The notes under the pieces were generated by a model, which was not told where the DNA came from, did no database searches, and saw nothing but the letters and a program-made list of their open reading frames with translations. A stretch of DNA of 64,000 nucleotides from Diatrype stigma (taxonomy: Eukaryota; Ascomycota; Sordariomycetes; Xylariales; Diatrypaceae). The stretch is taken from contig JAKJXP020000004.1 of the NCBI GenBank assembly GCA_022225965.2, forward strand, positions 248,001 through 312,000. The letters are read 5' to 3'. The first letter of the stretch is position 1. Every line of letters begins with the position of its first letter. The position numbers and the translations under genes are program-made. Positions 45,752 to 58,676 of this stretch are shown here, one piece after another.

Positions 45752-47587
45752 TTACCACTCCAGGCTATCCCGAGCGGGCAGGTTCGCCGAGAAAGACGGA
45801 GGAATGGGCGCCAGGTGTCCGAGACGCGCCCGGTCGAGCAGCGTCCAGATCCGGTGGCGGTTCCAGAGGCCGAGGCTGATCCGGTCGTCGTGCAGGATGC
45901 CGTTCTCCTCGAACACCGACGACTGCGACAGCTTCCGCACCAGCATCTCCCAGTCCCAGCCCGTCTCGTCGTCCGGGTCGGCGACGCCGCTGGCGATGCG
46001 CTGACGTCGCACTTCCTCGAAGTTCACTAAAACAACCCGTTAGTTTAGTATATGCATCGCGAGGAGGAGGTGGGGAGGAGACAACAGAACGCTGAAAGAG
46101 GGGGTTTTGAAAAGAAAGGATGCACTTACGGTCCCAGAGCCAGGGTATGATGTTACCCTCGAACAGCTTCTCGCGCCACCACAGCGGCGGAAAGGCGCGC
46201 GTGCAGAGCAGGCTCTCATCGACGAAGGGCTCCATCTGGTCCTCGACCAGCTCCTGCAGCTCGGCGGGCAGCTGGCCCACCCGGGCCAGCACCTGCGCGA
46301 TGCCGGCGTCGGGGTAGGCGCTGTCGTTGGTGAGGTTGCCGTAGATGGGCCGCAGCCGGAGCATGATCTGCGCCGTGACGGTGAGCACCCCGGGCCGTCG
46401 CGGGCAGCGCGGGTCCGCCTGGAACCGCTTGAAGCCCTCCCATCGGCTCACGATGTGCCCGTGGACCGTGTCGTTCCGCAGCATGTCCCGGTACTCGTCC
46501 AGCTTCTTGATGTACGGCGCCCCGAGGTAGCGGTGCGGCTCGAAGATCGGGCGGTCGAGCGGCACGAGGTGGTCGTCGTCCTGCTGCGCGTTTCCGGTTC
46601 CGTTTCCATTGCCGTTTCCGTTGCCAGGGCCGGTACCACCTCCACCACCACCAGCGGGCGGGGGCTGGGCCTGAGGCTGAGGTGGGCCCTGGACTTGAAG
46701 TTGACTCTGGATATGTGCCTGGGCTATAGCAGGACCCTGGAGGAGGCTACCCTGAAAGTGAGCTTGAATCTGACCCACGGCGAGGTGGACAGGCAGTAGC
46801 AGGAACGCGGGCGGGAGGGGGAGCTTCGGGGCCGGGATCGGGTTCGGCGTCATGAAGATGCGCTGCTGCCAGATCTCCCAGAAGTGCGCGATGCTGGAGG
46901 GGGCGCCGCCGCGGGGCGCGCGGAAGTCGATGCGGAAGCGCGACTGGTAGGTGCAGAAGCGGCGCAGCACCGCCAGGCAGCCCTCGTGCAGCGGCACGGG
47001 GAGGAAGTCGGCCGCGCCGGTCTTGCGCTTGTCCTTGGTGAAAACAATGGCCTTCCGGATCACCAGGCTCTTGGTCACAGTGGCAGCGCCGGTCTCCTCG
47101 TCCTCCGGACCTTCGACCTCGATCCAGACACGGACGCGGAAGCCGTCGCCGGCGCCGGAGAAGAAGGCCTGGTCGACCTTCATGAGGTCGTCGTCGCAGC
47201 GCTTGTAGGCGTGCGAGTAGCGCGGGTCCTTCATGGCCTCGTGGAAGCCGTCGCCGGGGCGGAGCAGCATCGGCTTCTGCCAGTCCATCTGCTGGCGCGT
47301 GAAGAGGTCTAGCAGGGGGTTGGCCACCTAAATAAAGAGAGGAAGAGAGAGCCTCAAAGTCAGAGCCAGAAACGAAAAAGAGGAAGGAACGAAGAGAAGA
47401 AAATGCGATCAGCTATTCTCATCGATAGGCAGGTATTTGGTTCCGCTGTTGCCAACTCATAGTCCTTTCTGCTGATCGATCGGGTTGCCGTCGCTGGAAG
47501 GAAGGCAGGACTTACGGAAGGCAGGACGGGAATACCGCAGGCAGCGCAGCAGATTGCTTTGTTGGCGTTGACGTGTGGAGCCGCCAT
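45752..47587 (-). CDS. Conserved-looking fungal protein of unknown function (three exons)
   Basis: Exons 47587-47516, 47327-46130 and 46026-45752, with introns GTAAGT...TTAG and GTAAGT...TTAG; 514 aa. The function is not recognised. Exon 1 encodes a Cys-rich beginning (MAAPHVNANKAICCAACGIP) with C-C-x-x-C that could bind metal. The middle has an ordered region (LRPGDGFHEAMKDPRYSHAY, FRVRVWIEVEGPEDEETG, LPVPLHEGCLAVLRRFC). A Gln/Pro/Gly/Asn-rich linker follows (QGPPQPQAQPPPAGGGGGG, then GNGNGNGNGTG). The last third is ordered again (FEPHRYLGAPYIKKLDEYRD, ESLLCTRAFPPLWWREKLF), with the splice at PWLWD|LNFEEVRRQR and the end WDWEMLVRKLSQ...LEW. All three exons join in frame, which supports the model. 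The role is open. Confidence 0.75.
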
Positions 47588-49331
47588 TTTCGTACCGGTA
47601 GAATCGTTCCTGAATGGAATAGATTAGGGAAGGCGCTCTGCTCCCAGCTAGGAAGGGACTCAGGGAGAGATCCAGATGATGGTGGTGATGATGGATGATA
47701 GGATGATGGTGATGGAGGGGATTGTGTTGATGGCAGCTGTGCCGGGAGGGAAGGTGTGGAAAGGCCTTCGTGGGCTGGGAAAAAAGAAATAAAAGAAAAC
47801 GTGGGACTTATCAGTTCAAGGAAAACCCTACAATGGTTTGTCGCATCAATTGAGAGGTCACGATGGTTAAACGCGAGTTCTGTGTGAGCGAACAGCCGCG
47901 ATGGTTACATGCGTATGATTTGCGGGCCTTGCGCTCACACTATACAGTCCGTCAGCTGTCTGCTCCTGCTTAGGGCTGCTTTCTTCTGCTAGCGGGCGTG
48001 TGAGCAAACAAACACCACAGGGAAATAAAGACGTTGTCTGTCTCTTGTCTGGGAGAAGTGAGGCCAGGACAGGACAGGATAAGGCTGGCGTGCGACTGCC
48101 AAGAATATAACAGCCTATCAACGTGGGACGACGATGCAGGACTACAGCATATAGCAGCTTGATTATGTACCTTTGTCTCTATGTGAAGGCCAGTCGATCA
48201 AGCATAAAGAGACGACTTCCCTCTACAAAGTTCGTAGTTGACAAAACTCCATATAGGAGTTGGGAATGAAGATGATATAAACTATGGGTTGAGTTCAGCC
48301 TCAATTTCAATGTCCCATGAATGGGTATATCAGTATCTGATTGGGTTTGATGGGTATAAAGTCATCTCCAGGGGTATCTTGTATCTTGGCTCGTGCTCTA
48401 CGTACTCCAGAACTCCTGATGTGAAACTCCAGCAAAAGCTAAATACTATAGATCACATGATAAACGAACAAATAAAGTACGAGCAGAAACTCTATTAAAG
48501 TCATCTCTTATTGTTCTCCGATGAAACAAGCTTTTCGAATGTTTGATAGTCTGGTGACAAAATATTCAGGAGAAACCTTCACATGATGTCTAAGTCGCTT
48601 AGGCTTCAACAAACACCATGATTCGTATCATAACATAACAGGGGAGAGGGTACCATCAGGCGATGTTGTCAACAAAGATTAGATGGAAATAGATACTACC
48701 AGCATGGTTAGTATTTAATGGAAGAATAAATACTGCTCGTCCCATCTTACCTAGAGAAGCTGGTGGATCGTTGCTACTTGAGTGTCATCTTTACATAATC
48801 TCGCGACAAGTGTATTGTCTGCTCGTTATATCACTTCACTATGCTGTTGACGCATGTAAAATGTGGACAGTCAAGTACGCATTGCTGTGAAAGTCGAGCC
48901 TTCCGGAAAATAATAATAGCAGTGATATTCCCGTTCCTCCACAGAATTGCAAATCAAACTTCAAGGGGTATTTTGCAAGCATACTGACTAGGCCTATAAA
49001 CAGGTTGACAAGAACAACAGCACCCTATAATACCTCGACAATGCCATTGCATACGAACTAATCGATATCCCGCGATTCGCCTCGTAAGAACCTGACCGCC
49101 TCCACGGGATCAAAACAAGATAAACCACGCCTGACCCTGAACGCGGCTCAGCAATCCCCCTTCCCAAAACGCCGCCACCACGTATTTTGAAACAACCAAA
49201 TCCAGCCCCCCGTCTTGTTTTCCTTCGACATGACTATTATCCCTCTCCCCTCTACTTGGCCGTATTTCCTTCCATCCTCCTACGCCGTTTCGCGGGCTTT
49301 TTCTCTTGCTTCAAATTCCGGCGAAGAATTT
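47588..49331. other. Intergenic, nothing firmly recognised
   Basis: 1.7 kb between two minus-strand genes. A (GATGATGGT)-like stretch lies just upstream of the 47587 gene. A short plus-strand frame at 48310-48498 (62 codons from ATG, MSHEWVYQYLIGFDGYKV) is in a slightly AT-richer patch but has no known motif. Confidence 0.45.
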
Positions 49332-52300
49332 TCAGTTCAACCGCGGACTCTTCCGTCTCGAGATGCTCTGGGAGAAGACCTCCGGGCCGGCGCCGGGGAC
49401 GACAGAGGCGAACAGGGGGATGTTCTCCCGGCCCTCGGCCGCCGTGCTCGACGTGACCCGTCTGCCGCCCTTGGCGGCTCTCGAGGCCGTCGTCCGGCTC
49501 TTCTTGAACAAAGGCAGTGTGAGATCTCCGCCGTCCGTGCTCGCCGTGCTGAGACCACTACTACCCGCGCCGGCGGCCGCTGGGGCGGATGTGGGACCGC
49601 CGCTGCCGCCGAGAAGGTGGTGACTACTGGAGCTGTTGCTAAAACCGTGGATCGTGGCGTTAGCACGTGGATCCAAGCTGAGCGCGGCATTGTGTGTGGT
49701 GGTGGTGGTGGTGGTGTTGGTGGCATGGACATTCGGGTTCACCTCTCGAAGGCTCATAGACAGCGGGTTGTGCGGGTCTCGGTGGTCCCCATCCGCGCCG
49801 GGGAGAGCGTAGTCCGACGAGTACGGCCGCGAGGGCGAGCGGTTCTCCTTGAGGGTCGGGTCGGCGTCGGCGAACACGGCGGTAGAAGCAGCGGCGGTGG
49901 TGTGCCGCTTGGTGGGCGACGGCATGCCGTGGAATTTGGCGACGAGCCGCTCGTGGGGCTGGGTGCGCGGCAGCTCCGTGGGGAACTGGTAGTCGACCTT
50001 GCGCGGGGTGTCGCCCGTGGCCTGGTACTCCTGCAGCACGGTGGCGGCGATGTCGTCGCGCAGGTTGGCCAGCGGGCGGCACAGGTGCTCGGGCAGGGGC
50101 TCGAGCGCGCCGCGGGCCGCGCCCGTGTCCTGCGCCATCTGCGCGCCCAGGTCCTGCACCCGCGTGCACGTCGTGCGGAAGTGGTGCCCGATGCTGGCGT
50201 AGGAGCCCTCGACCGTGCCCGACAGGCTCTGCAGCGACGCCGCGTGCGACTCGTGGTGCTGCGCGTTCTGCGACCGCGCCCGCGCCACGAAGTCGTCGAG
50301 CGACGTCATCTTCTGGTGCAGGTCCTTCATCTGCTCGTCCACGACCCGCACCGTCTCCGCGTGCACGGACCTGGTCGTCCCTTGGATCGAGGTGCTGTGC
50401 TGGTTTGCGGCCTGGAGTAGGTGACATAGTTAGCAAAAAAAAAAAAAAATGTAACCGGGGTGAAAATGATATAGGATAGGGGAGGGGAGGGGAGGGGAGG
50501 GGGGCTTCTTACGGCCCAATCATCCTTCAACTTCGTCTTCATGTTGTCTCGGGATACGTTCACTCGGTCAAGGAGCTGGTCCTCCTTCTCGTTCCAGTGC
50601 TCCATACCCTGAGAATACTGTGCTACGCTTCCTTCGAACGAAGTGCTGTTCTCCTGTAGGCTGTGCTGAATCGCCGCCGTCTTGTTAGCTAGGCGAGACT
50701 CCTGGAGGTCGGCTTGGGAGTTGATCAGAGAGGCGAACTGCGCCAGGAGGTTCTTCCGCTCCTCGGCAGCCTGCCTCCTCTCCTCGTTGATGACCTCCTG
50801 CAGGTTGGTGGAGACAGATGCATTCGAGTTGACGATAGCCTCGCTAGCACTCTGGAGCTGCCGCCTTAGGTTATCCGATTCTTCCTTCTGCGAGGCGATA
50901 TGTCTTGTGAGCTCGTCAAACATCGACTTGCAGTCCTTCCCGAGCGAGGAATATGATGTATGCAGCTGGTTGTGGAAAGTGTTCAGCTCGCTGAGGACGT
51001 CTGCTGCAATCATTTCGGCAGAGGCCGCTATGGCCTGTAGACTCTCGCCGACCCTATCCTTGATACCGTCTCGGACCTCCTTGATCTCCTCCAGCACTTC
51101 ATCCATTTCCTCCTTGGACTTGTTCTTCTGCTCCATCAGCTCCATCCTCGATCTCGTGAAGGCGTCGAGGTTCTGGTCCAGGAACGTCTGTGTGGAGGAC
51201 AGTTTCTGAAGCTCTCCTTGCACGAATGACTGCATGCGCTCAGATATGGTCGCAATCTGCTCCTGCTGCTCTTCCTGGAACTCCTCTATGCGGCTTTCCA
51301 CCAGCGAGGTAACGTCCGACACCTGGTTCTGGGCCATTCTCCAGTTGCCCCGGTTCAAGGATTGCAGGTCAGATTTCCTCTTGTTCTTCGCATGGAGACC
51401 CCCGACATGGTTGACGGTCTTCTTAAGAGTCTTGATGAGCTCCCCACCGACAGCGCGCATCTGCTCCTCGGTTCTCTCGTGCGCCTGCCGTAGATGCGTC
51501 TCTTCGGCTAGGCTCTTGCGAGTTGCCTCAAGAACAAGCTCTGTCTGATCGAGCACACCCTTGGTCTCGTCTAATTGGACTTTGGTAGCTTCATGATCCT
51601 TCTTGATGCCCATGAAATTTGACGTCAAACTGAAAAGCTCCTGGACCTTGTTTCGTAGGTTGGACTCGAGAGTCTCAATCTTGGCGGTCTGCTCTTCGTT
51701 CTGGATTCTCCGGGATTCACTCTGGACGGTCATCTCCTCGTAAGTCTCGTTGGACAGGTAGACGCCGTTCCGTTGCCGGGTCGCAATGAGCTCACTCTTG
51801 AGCCGCTCGATCTCATGCGTAAATTCTCGGAGCATAGTCTTCTTGTTGATCAGCTGGTTAAGTTGCGGTTTGTTGCGTATGTTCTTGGCTCGGAAGGCAT
51901 AATCGAGGGTAGAGATAGTCTCCTCGAGGTTGCTCTTGGCCGGTGAGATGGTAGCAATAATACAGGTTTTCGTACGTCCGCCGAGGGAGTCTTGGAGCAA
52001 TCGCGTGAGCTTAGACTCCCGATAGGGAATATGGGAGCTGCGGTCGACCAGAGCATTGATGACCCTGCCAAGGGTGAGTAGGCTCTTGTTGATGAGGCCG
52101 GCTTCCGCTGCTCGCTTGTTCTCGGCACCAGAACGTTGAATGTTCTCGCTACCCGCAAGGTCGACCAAGTTCAACTTCCCAGCGCAGACATACTCCTCGC
52201 CGTCCTCTCCTGGCTTCTTGACGCAAGCGGTGACTGTGAATATGGTATGACTACGACTGCTGAGATCATTGCACTTCGTGGCAGCCACTTGTCGCTTCAA

Positions 52301-53211
52301 GCTCCCATTCTGGAGAATCTTGATGCCCTCCGCGGCAGTGTTGATGTGGCACTCCTCCATACCCTGCACCACGGTGGTAGCATGGTTCTTGCGGGATGTG
52401 TCATCGAATATCTTCAACTTGTTCTCTTCGCTAGATATCAGGTCACGGAGTTCCTCGTTGTATAGCTCAATAAAAGAGCACTTGACGAAACTCTCCGTGT
52501 CTGCCATCTCTAACTTGTTGAATAGGGAATGCAACACGCGAGGAATGATACCAGCCTCGTCGGAAAGTAGACCGAATGTGTCGTTCATGTCACCTGACAT
52601 GGTGTATGTTTTACCCGTGCCGGTTTGACCGTAGGCAAATATCGTGCAGTTATATCCACCCAGCATCTAGGATCGCAGCGTTAGCTAGGCCTGTTAGTTT
52701 GGCATGAGAAGAGAGGTTGCTATACCTCTTCTAGAATAGGTTTGACCACATCGTCATAGACCATGCTTTGGTCTGCAGCTTGTGAGAAGACGCGGTCGAA
52801 GTTGTAAGTCTTGTTGCTGAGTGCACTAGGGCCCATAGACAATTCTATCAACTTCCCCTTCACTCCTTCTGTTTCGCACACGACGGCGCTGTTCTCGCGG
52901 ACCTCCCGCTCATTGCGGCCTCGGCAACGCACGACAACATTGATGTTGGTGGCCTCGCCAGCCGCCTCTAAGTCAAAGTCGCGTTCCTTGCGCTTTGTTC
53001 CCGTTGTAGTGGTAGATAACATGGACTCGGCCGGCGATGGCGCGGCATTGCGGTCGACTCGTGACGAGGCAATGGCGTGGTTCACTGCAGGATGTCGAAG
53101 TGCCGAAATCCTAGTCGTCGCCTGTGGTCGAGATCCGGCGCGTGTCGCTATGCCTGAGCGCGTCGTGCTGGCCGCCGAGGGCCTCTGGCTCCGTTGGGAG
53201 CGGCTCTGCAT
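49332..53211 (-). CDS. bimC: Kinesin-5 (BimC/Eg5/Cut7) mitotic motor, three exons
   Basis: Plus-end-directed tetrameric kinesin that slides spindle microtubules apart. Exons are 53211-52726, 52666-50513 and 50411-49332, 1,239 aa in all. A Ser/Arg-rich N-terminus is followed by the motor domain: INVVVRCRGRNEREVREN, then FAYGQTGTGKTYTM (P-loop, residues ~175-182), then NDLSSRSHTIF (switch I), then VDLAGSENIQRSGA (switch II) and YRESKLTRLLQDSLGG. The neck and coiled coil run to ~residue 880. The tail contains the BimC box TGDTPRKVDYQFPTELPRT with its CDK-site Thr at ~residue 1015, and a second likely CDK site (PSPTKR). The C-terminus is Thr/Ser/Asn-rich and ends SRRKSPRLN. The 59-base first intron is confirmed by the continuity KPILEE|MLGGYNCTIFAYG. 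Exon 3 is clearly more GC-rich than exon 2. Confidence 0.96.
50479..50504 (+). repeat. G-rich (GGGGA)n tract in the second bimC intron
   Basis: Five runs of at least four G separated by single A on the plus strand, the template strand of bimC. It ends 8 bases from the intron's 5' splice site at 50512. Such spacing fits a G-quadruplex in DNA; the transcript itself would carry the C-rich complement. Confidence 0.85.
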
Positions 53212-54682
53212 GTTGTTGTTCGTGCAGTTCGTGCACGGGATGGGTTCGAAGTTGACAATGGATATGCGTGTTTTTATCCGGTCGGCGACAGGATAGGAGG
53301 ATGCTGGTGTTCGTGAATGTCACGAGGTGTTTCATACAGCAGGCGACATCAATGTCAGTGCATACAAGGCTGAAGCTGAAATTGGAATACTCCCACTAGG
53401 TAGTAGTCAGTTACTTTGTACTTGATATGTAAATACAGGTAAATGCTGTGTATGTTCAAGGGTGGCTTGACATGTGTCTTGGGGATTTCTGCTTAACGCG
53501 CAACGAAAGAGCCCCGTAGTGCCTGTTTGGGGAAAGGCGACCCCATAAAAGATGGAAATTGTCAACACACGGGCCAAAACAGCGCTACTGTTACCTGGAC
53601 AACCGCTAGCCTAGCTGGGTTGTGCTAATTATGTAAGTAGGTACGGGTATTTATGGTCAGTTATGCTGCCAGCTGCTAGGGAATAAGGTGACACTGGAGG
53701 AGGGTGATAAGTGATAAGCCTGATGGGATAGCCCACTGATAGCCTTGAGTCCTTGACCCTGACTGCCTGCCCTGCCCATCTTCACGTTTGCGGTAAAGTT
53801 ACATAACCCCATAGAAGACCATGCCTTGTTAGGCAAGGCCCCTTGCATAACTGCCTAGTACCTACCACCCACATCCAGTAGCTACATGTATGTATGTAGG
53901 CTACCTACCTACTACGGCTGCTACGCTGCTATTGAGTGGCCCCCCAGTTCAGCCAGTCCCATGGGCAATGACGGTTCCATGTTCCGAGGGGTCAGAAGCC
54001 ATCAAATGCGCAAATGACGTCCCTTCACTTGCCTAGAGCTTAGCCAGCCCCGCCATTCTACGCCATTCAAATGACCAGACCCTTGTGACCAGCGACCAGC
54101 GACCAGCGACCACCGACCTCTCATTCCCCAGTCCCCATTCCCCATTCTCCATCCCCCCTATCAGCAGCAGCAGCAACGTCAGCCGTCGCAGTGACAATGC
54201 CAATGCAGTGACAATAACTACTTACGTACTTCGTACCTACATCTGCCATCTGGTATATAGTCTGACTTTCTAGCAGCTACAATGAATGATGCTCCTCCGG
54301 GCAACGGCTGCCTCGTCATAGCAAGAAGCCTATAAGGTGAACCAACAACTACTAATTCCTCTAATTATACCATCGTCGAAGCCCTGGCAGGTGCCGCTTT
54401 ACTGAGTCGCCTACCTACCTACATAGGTAATCATAACTACGAAGTACCTAATCTCTGTATATCGCTATTTCTACCTTCTACATATCTTCTACATACTCAT
54501 ACTTCCAAGGTTATCACCACGTTAAATCCACCGACATACCCATCTAGATCCCTCTTCATGGATCCCGCCGATGCTGGATGACTACTTGTAGCTTACCCGG
54601 AGCTCTGTGATCCTCTATATAATACCAACACTCCCTTGCCTGCCTATGTGAAGACCAGGCTCGTATATGACTGCCATTAAAC
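53212..54682. other. Divergent promoter region between bimC and the PHAF1-like gene
   Basis: 1.47 kb with no coding potential. TACC/GTAGG runs occur at ~53,900 and ~54,410, and a GACCAGC triplicate at ~54,088-54,108. Confidence 0.5.
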
Positions 54683-56377
54683 ATGGCTCTCTTCACCGCG
54701 ACTCTTCATCCAAACGTCGGCTTGGGATTTCTCGGTTAGTTGTTTTCCAAGTTCTGTCCTCTTCCATCTTCCACCTTCCACCTTTTACTTTCTACCTTCC
54801 CGCGTCGTAGGAAAGCAAGGAGTACTGACGCCTGAAATCCGTTTCTAGTCCTCGGCGCCTCTCTCCACGATACCCTGACGCGGTTGAAGGCCGAACCCCA
54901 ACGATTTCCCAAGCTCGATCTGATCTACTCCCCGACACAACCAGTGGAAGAGCCTGTCATCCTCACGCTGTCTGGTAACGGCATACGGTTGCGATTCGAT
55001 GGCCCGGAACAGCGACTCCGTCTCATCGAGATCATCGATTTCACCAGAAGCCGCATCACATACCAGGATAAGGACCTTGTGAAGCCGAGTAATACTCAGG
55101 GACTGCTTGGTTCCCCCAAGCAAGGTGGCACTGGAGATGCCGTGGTTGGACCCGCCTTTAAGAACGTCTATCACCGCCTGTTTGGGCCTACATATGCTGG
55201 CGAGTATATACCTCCAGCGGATAATAGTAGACATGGGCTGGGAACGTATATATTATCATATCCTGGGGTAGCCTTCAGCTTCCCCCTGCCCGTTTCCGCG
55301 TATTCACCTGAGAAGGATGTTGTCACTCTCTTGTCATCTTCAGCTAGCCAGACGGCTACGTCTGTTGCCATATTTAGTGGCAAATCGTGGGCCCACGCTC
55401 GCGAGGCCTTATGGACGGAAGTCCTCCCTAGCATCAAGTCATCGTATCTTTTTAGCAAGAGTAAGGATGTTGTGCCTGATGAGATATCGCTGATCAGGAT
55501 ACATGGCGGCGGTAAGCTTCAGCTGTTCAAAAAGTGGACCAATTCGTCAGTATGGATCAACTTGGGAGAGACCACGCCGCAAGATCTGGTCGCCGAACTT
55601 GGGCCGCCGGACGCTATATATCGAAAGAACGACCAGAGGATGTATATCCATAAGACTCGGACGGCAAGCCACAGCAGATCAAGATCTGGGGGCGATTACA
55701 AGCGTCCAGATGACCTGACCGATACCGATCAGTCCTCAGCACACACCGGGTCGAGCGATTCAGACGACGAAGTCATCGAAGACGAAGCTATTGGCAATGT
55801 TTCTGGAGAATGTTTCTTCAACTACTTTTATCTTGGGTTCGATGTCCTGGTGTCGCCTCCTGTCCCGCCATCGCGCAAGCCTCCCTCACAAGAGAACGGA
55901 GCCAACGAGAATTCGGCTTTCGGAGAAAGCCCACTGAAAGCAGGAACTTCGGATCGACTCGTTGCTACCAAAATGGTTCTCCATGCCAATGTTCCGGGTT
56001 CATATCCTTTCAATAGACACCGCCGTTGTCGCTGGGAGATCCCGTACTTGAGTCCCGCCGAGTCCGATTCTGTAGTAGTGGATTCTGAGACCCACTTCAA
56101 CGAGATCGAGGAGCGCCTCCGGAACGAGTGGAAGCACACCTACCCTTCCGAGGCCGACGCGATGCAACGCCAGCGCGGTATGGTGCTCAACCGAGGTTGG
56201 GGAGATAGCCCGGGCAGCAGCTGTGAGTTTCTCGGCGGCTGGGAAGACAGCAGCGGAGGGGTTGCGGCGAAGAAATTCGACGGCAGTGAGGACTCAACGA
56301 CGACCCTGTATGGGTTCCCCGGCTTGGTATTCGAGGTGCTGAAGAATGGCTTCGTCAGCGCCGTGACAGTGTTTTGA
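54683..56377 (+). CDS. PHAF1/UPF0183-family protein (two exons)
   Basis: Homologue of human C16orf70/PHAF1, which associates with the autophagic phagophore; the fungal role is not established. Exon 1 is 54683-54734, the intron is 54735-54848 (GTTAGT...CTAG), and exon 2 is 54849-56377, giving 526 aa. The N-terminus across the splice, HPNVGLGFLVLGASLHDTLT, is the family's beginning. It is followed by KLDLIYSPTQPVEEPVILTL, then NGIRLRFDGPEQRLRLIEI, later GPTYAGEYIPP and FSFPLP, and FNYFYLGFDVLV near the C-terminal third. An acidic/Ser-rich insert (SSAHTGSSDSDDEVIEDEA) interrupts the domain, and a Pro/Ser/Glu linker precedes the last conserved block (KMVLHANVPGSYPFNRHRRC). The end is GFPGLVFEVLKNGFVSAVTV. 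The first exon is only 52 bases and would be missed by simple gene finding. Confidence 0.9.
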
Positions 56378-56826
56378 GGGTATTAATTTTATTTTGGTTC
56401 TTGACTAGGCTGTTGGAGTTTGGGCTCTGGCTTGCGGCTATTGAATGCTTTTGACTAGAGAATTATACTACGTCTAGGATAGGAGAGTTATTAGATGGAC
56501 TACAACACATACTATGAACTTGCTAGATACACTCACCCATACCCACTGGCTCTATGATGCTATCCTGCGAAGTCACTGTTGCATTCTGTAGTATATGGTC
56601 CATTTCCATAGGAAATGCTCCGATTCCCGAAGGTAAAGCCACAACATTTGTGATTAGCAATCCCACAAGTTGGGGTGTATCTCACAATAGGCGGCGATGC
56701 ACAGGTCTACATGTGAGTTCACAATATATTTCAGTTTTGGTAGTGGTAACGTCGAATGTTTGAACGAGTTATAAGAAAGATAGACGCGCAACCGGGGTCT
56801 AAATGCCCCCCAGAACAGACAGATGT
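56378..56826. other. Intergenic between convergent genes
   Basis: 3' flanks of the PHAF1-like gene and the MFS transporter gene. Nothing else seen. Confidence 0.55.
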
Positions 56827-58676
56827 TCAGAGCTCGTAGCGGAACTCCCTATTCTCTAGATCTGTCAGGTCCAGGAATTCGTGGTTCTCCTCCGGTTTGT
56901 GAGCGTCGCCAAGCGCCGCCTTCTCCTGGTCCCTCAACTTATTCCTCCTATCCAGCACCCACCGTATTATGAAAAGGTCGATCGTGACGAGCACGTAGAT
57001 GATGCAGATCGAGATCTTCGCCGGCAGGTACTGCGGCGCGTCGCGCGGCTGGAAGGTCTGCGGCGAGATGATGTTGCCGACGGTGTAGGCGATGGTCCCG
57101 ACGCAGGCCACCGTGACCTTCTTCGTCGACCCGGCCACGTTGGAGCTCTGCAGCCCGAGGATCGTCGTCCACCCGATCGGGATCCCACCCGTCGTGTAGT
57201 ACCCGATCAGTGCGGGGACGCGCTCCGTCGTCGCCATCAAGACGGCCCCGACGATGGCCGGGATGTGCCCCGCGATGCAGAAGTACAGCCGCTGCCGCGT
57301 CTTCATCGCGCCCCAGGTCAGCCCGACTAGCGCGACGATCTCCCACGCGCCGAGCGGCGTGACCAGCAGCAGCGACTCCTCGTTGGTGTACCCCATGCCC
57401 TTGACCAGGATGTTGCCGAAGCTGGTCGCCGTCGAGTTGGGGATGTTGGCCGCGAAGATCCAGAACGCGTACAGCCACGTGGTCGCGTCCCCCAGCAGCG
57501 CCTCCCGCACCTGGGCCCACTTGAACGCCGACGATCCGATCCCCTGCTCGTTGTGCCGGATGCGCTCCAGGTGCAGCGCCTGCTCGGCCCGGCTGAGGAA
57601 CCGCGCCGTCGCCGGCGAGTCCGGCATGACGAACCAGAACAGCAGCCCGACCAGCGCCGTGAGCAGCCCCAGGAACAGGAAGATCACCTGCCACCCGCGC
57701 AGGGCGGCGTTGGGGTCGGCGCCCACGCCCCGGGCTACCCCGTACGCCATGAAGCCGCCGAACATCTGCGCCACGCCGCAGGTCGAGAACCAGATCCCGA
57801 CCCGGAACGCCTGCTCCTCTTTCGTGTACCACTGCGAGGTGAACAGAACCCACTGTAACATTTTGGGGTTAGCGGTTGCTTCTCAACTTAAGCAAGTTAT
57901 ACTATAGAGACGTGGGAGTGTATATTTTTTGGCTTGTTGAACTTCGCTTTCTTGGGCATGCTCTTGGCTGTGCGGGACTCAAGCACCTCAAAATTTCGGT
58001 GATATAAAATGAAAAACTGAACACATTCAACAGCCAACTACTACTTATTTCTAGTTCAAAACAAACTCACCGCAGGAACCACAGCGGCCTCCAGCGCGCC
58101 CAGTACGAACCGGCACACCAGCAGCCCGGCATAGGAGCGGCAGGCGGCGAGGCAGGCCAGCACGAGGCCCCAGGCGGCGACGTTGGCGGCGGCGTACTTG
58201 GCGAGCGGGAAGCGCTGGACGAGGCGCACGGTCGGGAACTCGAAGGCCAGCTGGCCGAAGAAGAAGATCGACGCCACCCAGTTGAACTGGCTGCCCTGCA
58301 GGTTCGCCGACTGCGGCAGCCCCGTCACGCTCGCGTACGAGATCGCCGTCTTGTCGATGTACTGCAGGAAGTACACCGCGCAGATCAGCGGCATCACCCG
58401 CAGGTCGATCTTCCGGACCAGGCGGCGGTGGCGGTGGCGCGCTGCTTCGTCGGCGGTTGCTGCCGCCGTCGGAGGCGGCCCGGCTAGTCCGCCCGTGTCC
58501 CGGAGCAGCTGGAGCGCGGCGTCGGCGCCGGCTCGAGGAGCCTGCGGGTCGCCATTGCGGGGAGGAGCGGGTTTCTCCTTGTCGCTAGTAGCGTTGGCCT
58601 GCGAATCTGCTGGTGGCGCCGAGACGGGGACCTTCTCATCGGCTGCTCGGTCTTCGTCGCTGTTTACTTCGCCCAT
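56827..58676 (-). CDS. MFS transporter, allantoate permease (Dal5/Tna1-like) family, two exons
   Basis: Plasma-membrane anion:proton symporter of the ACS family, whose members carry allantoate, nicotinate and other organic acids. Exon 1 is 58676-58071, the intron is 58070-57853 (GTGAGT...ACAG), and exon 2 is 57852-56827, giving 543 aa. About 90 residues of acidic/Pro-rich cytosolic tail are followed by VRKIDLRVMPLICAVYFLQY and IDKTAISYASVTGL, the family's TM1 signature. Then come FFFGQLAFEFPTVRLVQRFP, the splice VLGALEAAVVPA|WVLFTSQWYTK, FSTCGVAQMFGGFMAYG, GWQVIFLFLGLLTALVGLLF, and further membrane segments to IIYVLVTIDLFII. An acidic C-tail closes the protein. The gene lies 0.96 kb downstream of an FAD monooxygenase on the same strand. 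The substrate cannot be read from sequence. Confidence 0.92.

Noticed and set aside
49215..50420. 401-codon plus-strand open frame opposite the bimC tail
   Set aside because: It lies antisense to the well-supported third exon of bimC, begins at a non-ATG codon, is Arg/Gly/Val-rich, and is explained by high GC3 on the coding strand.
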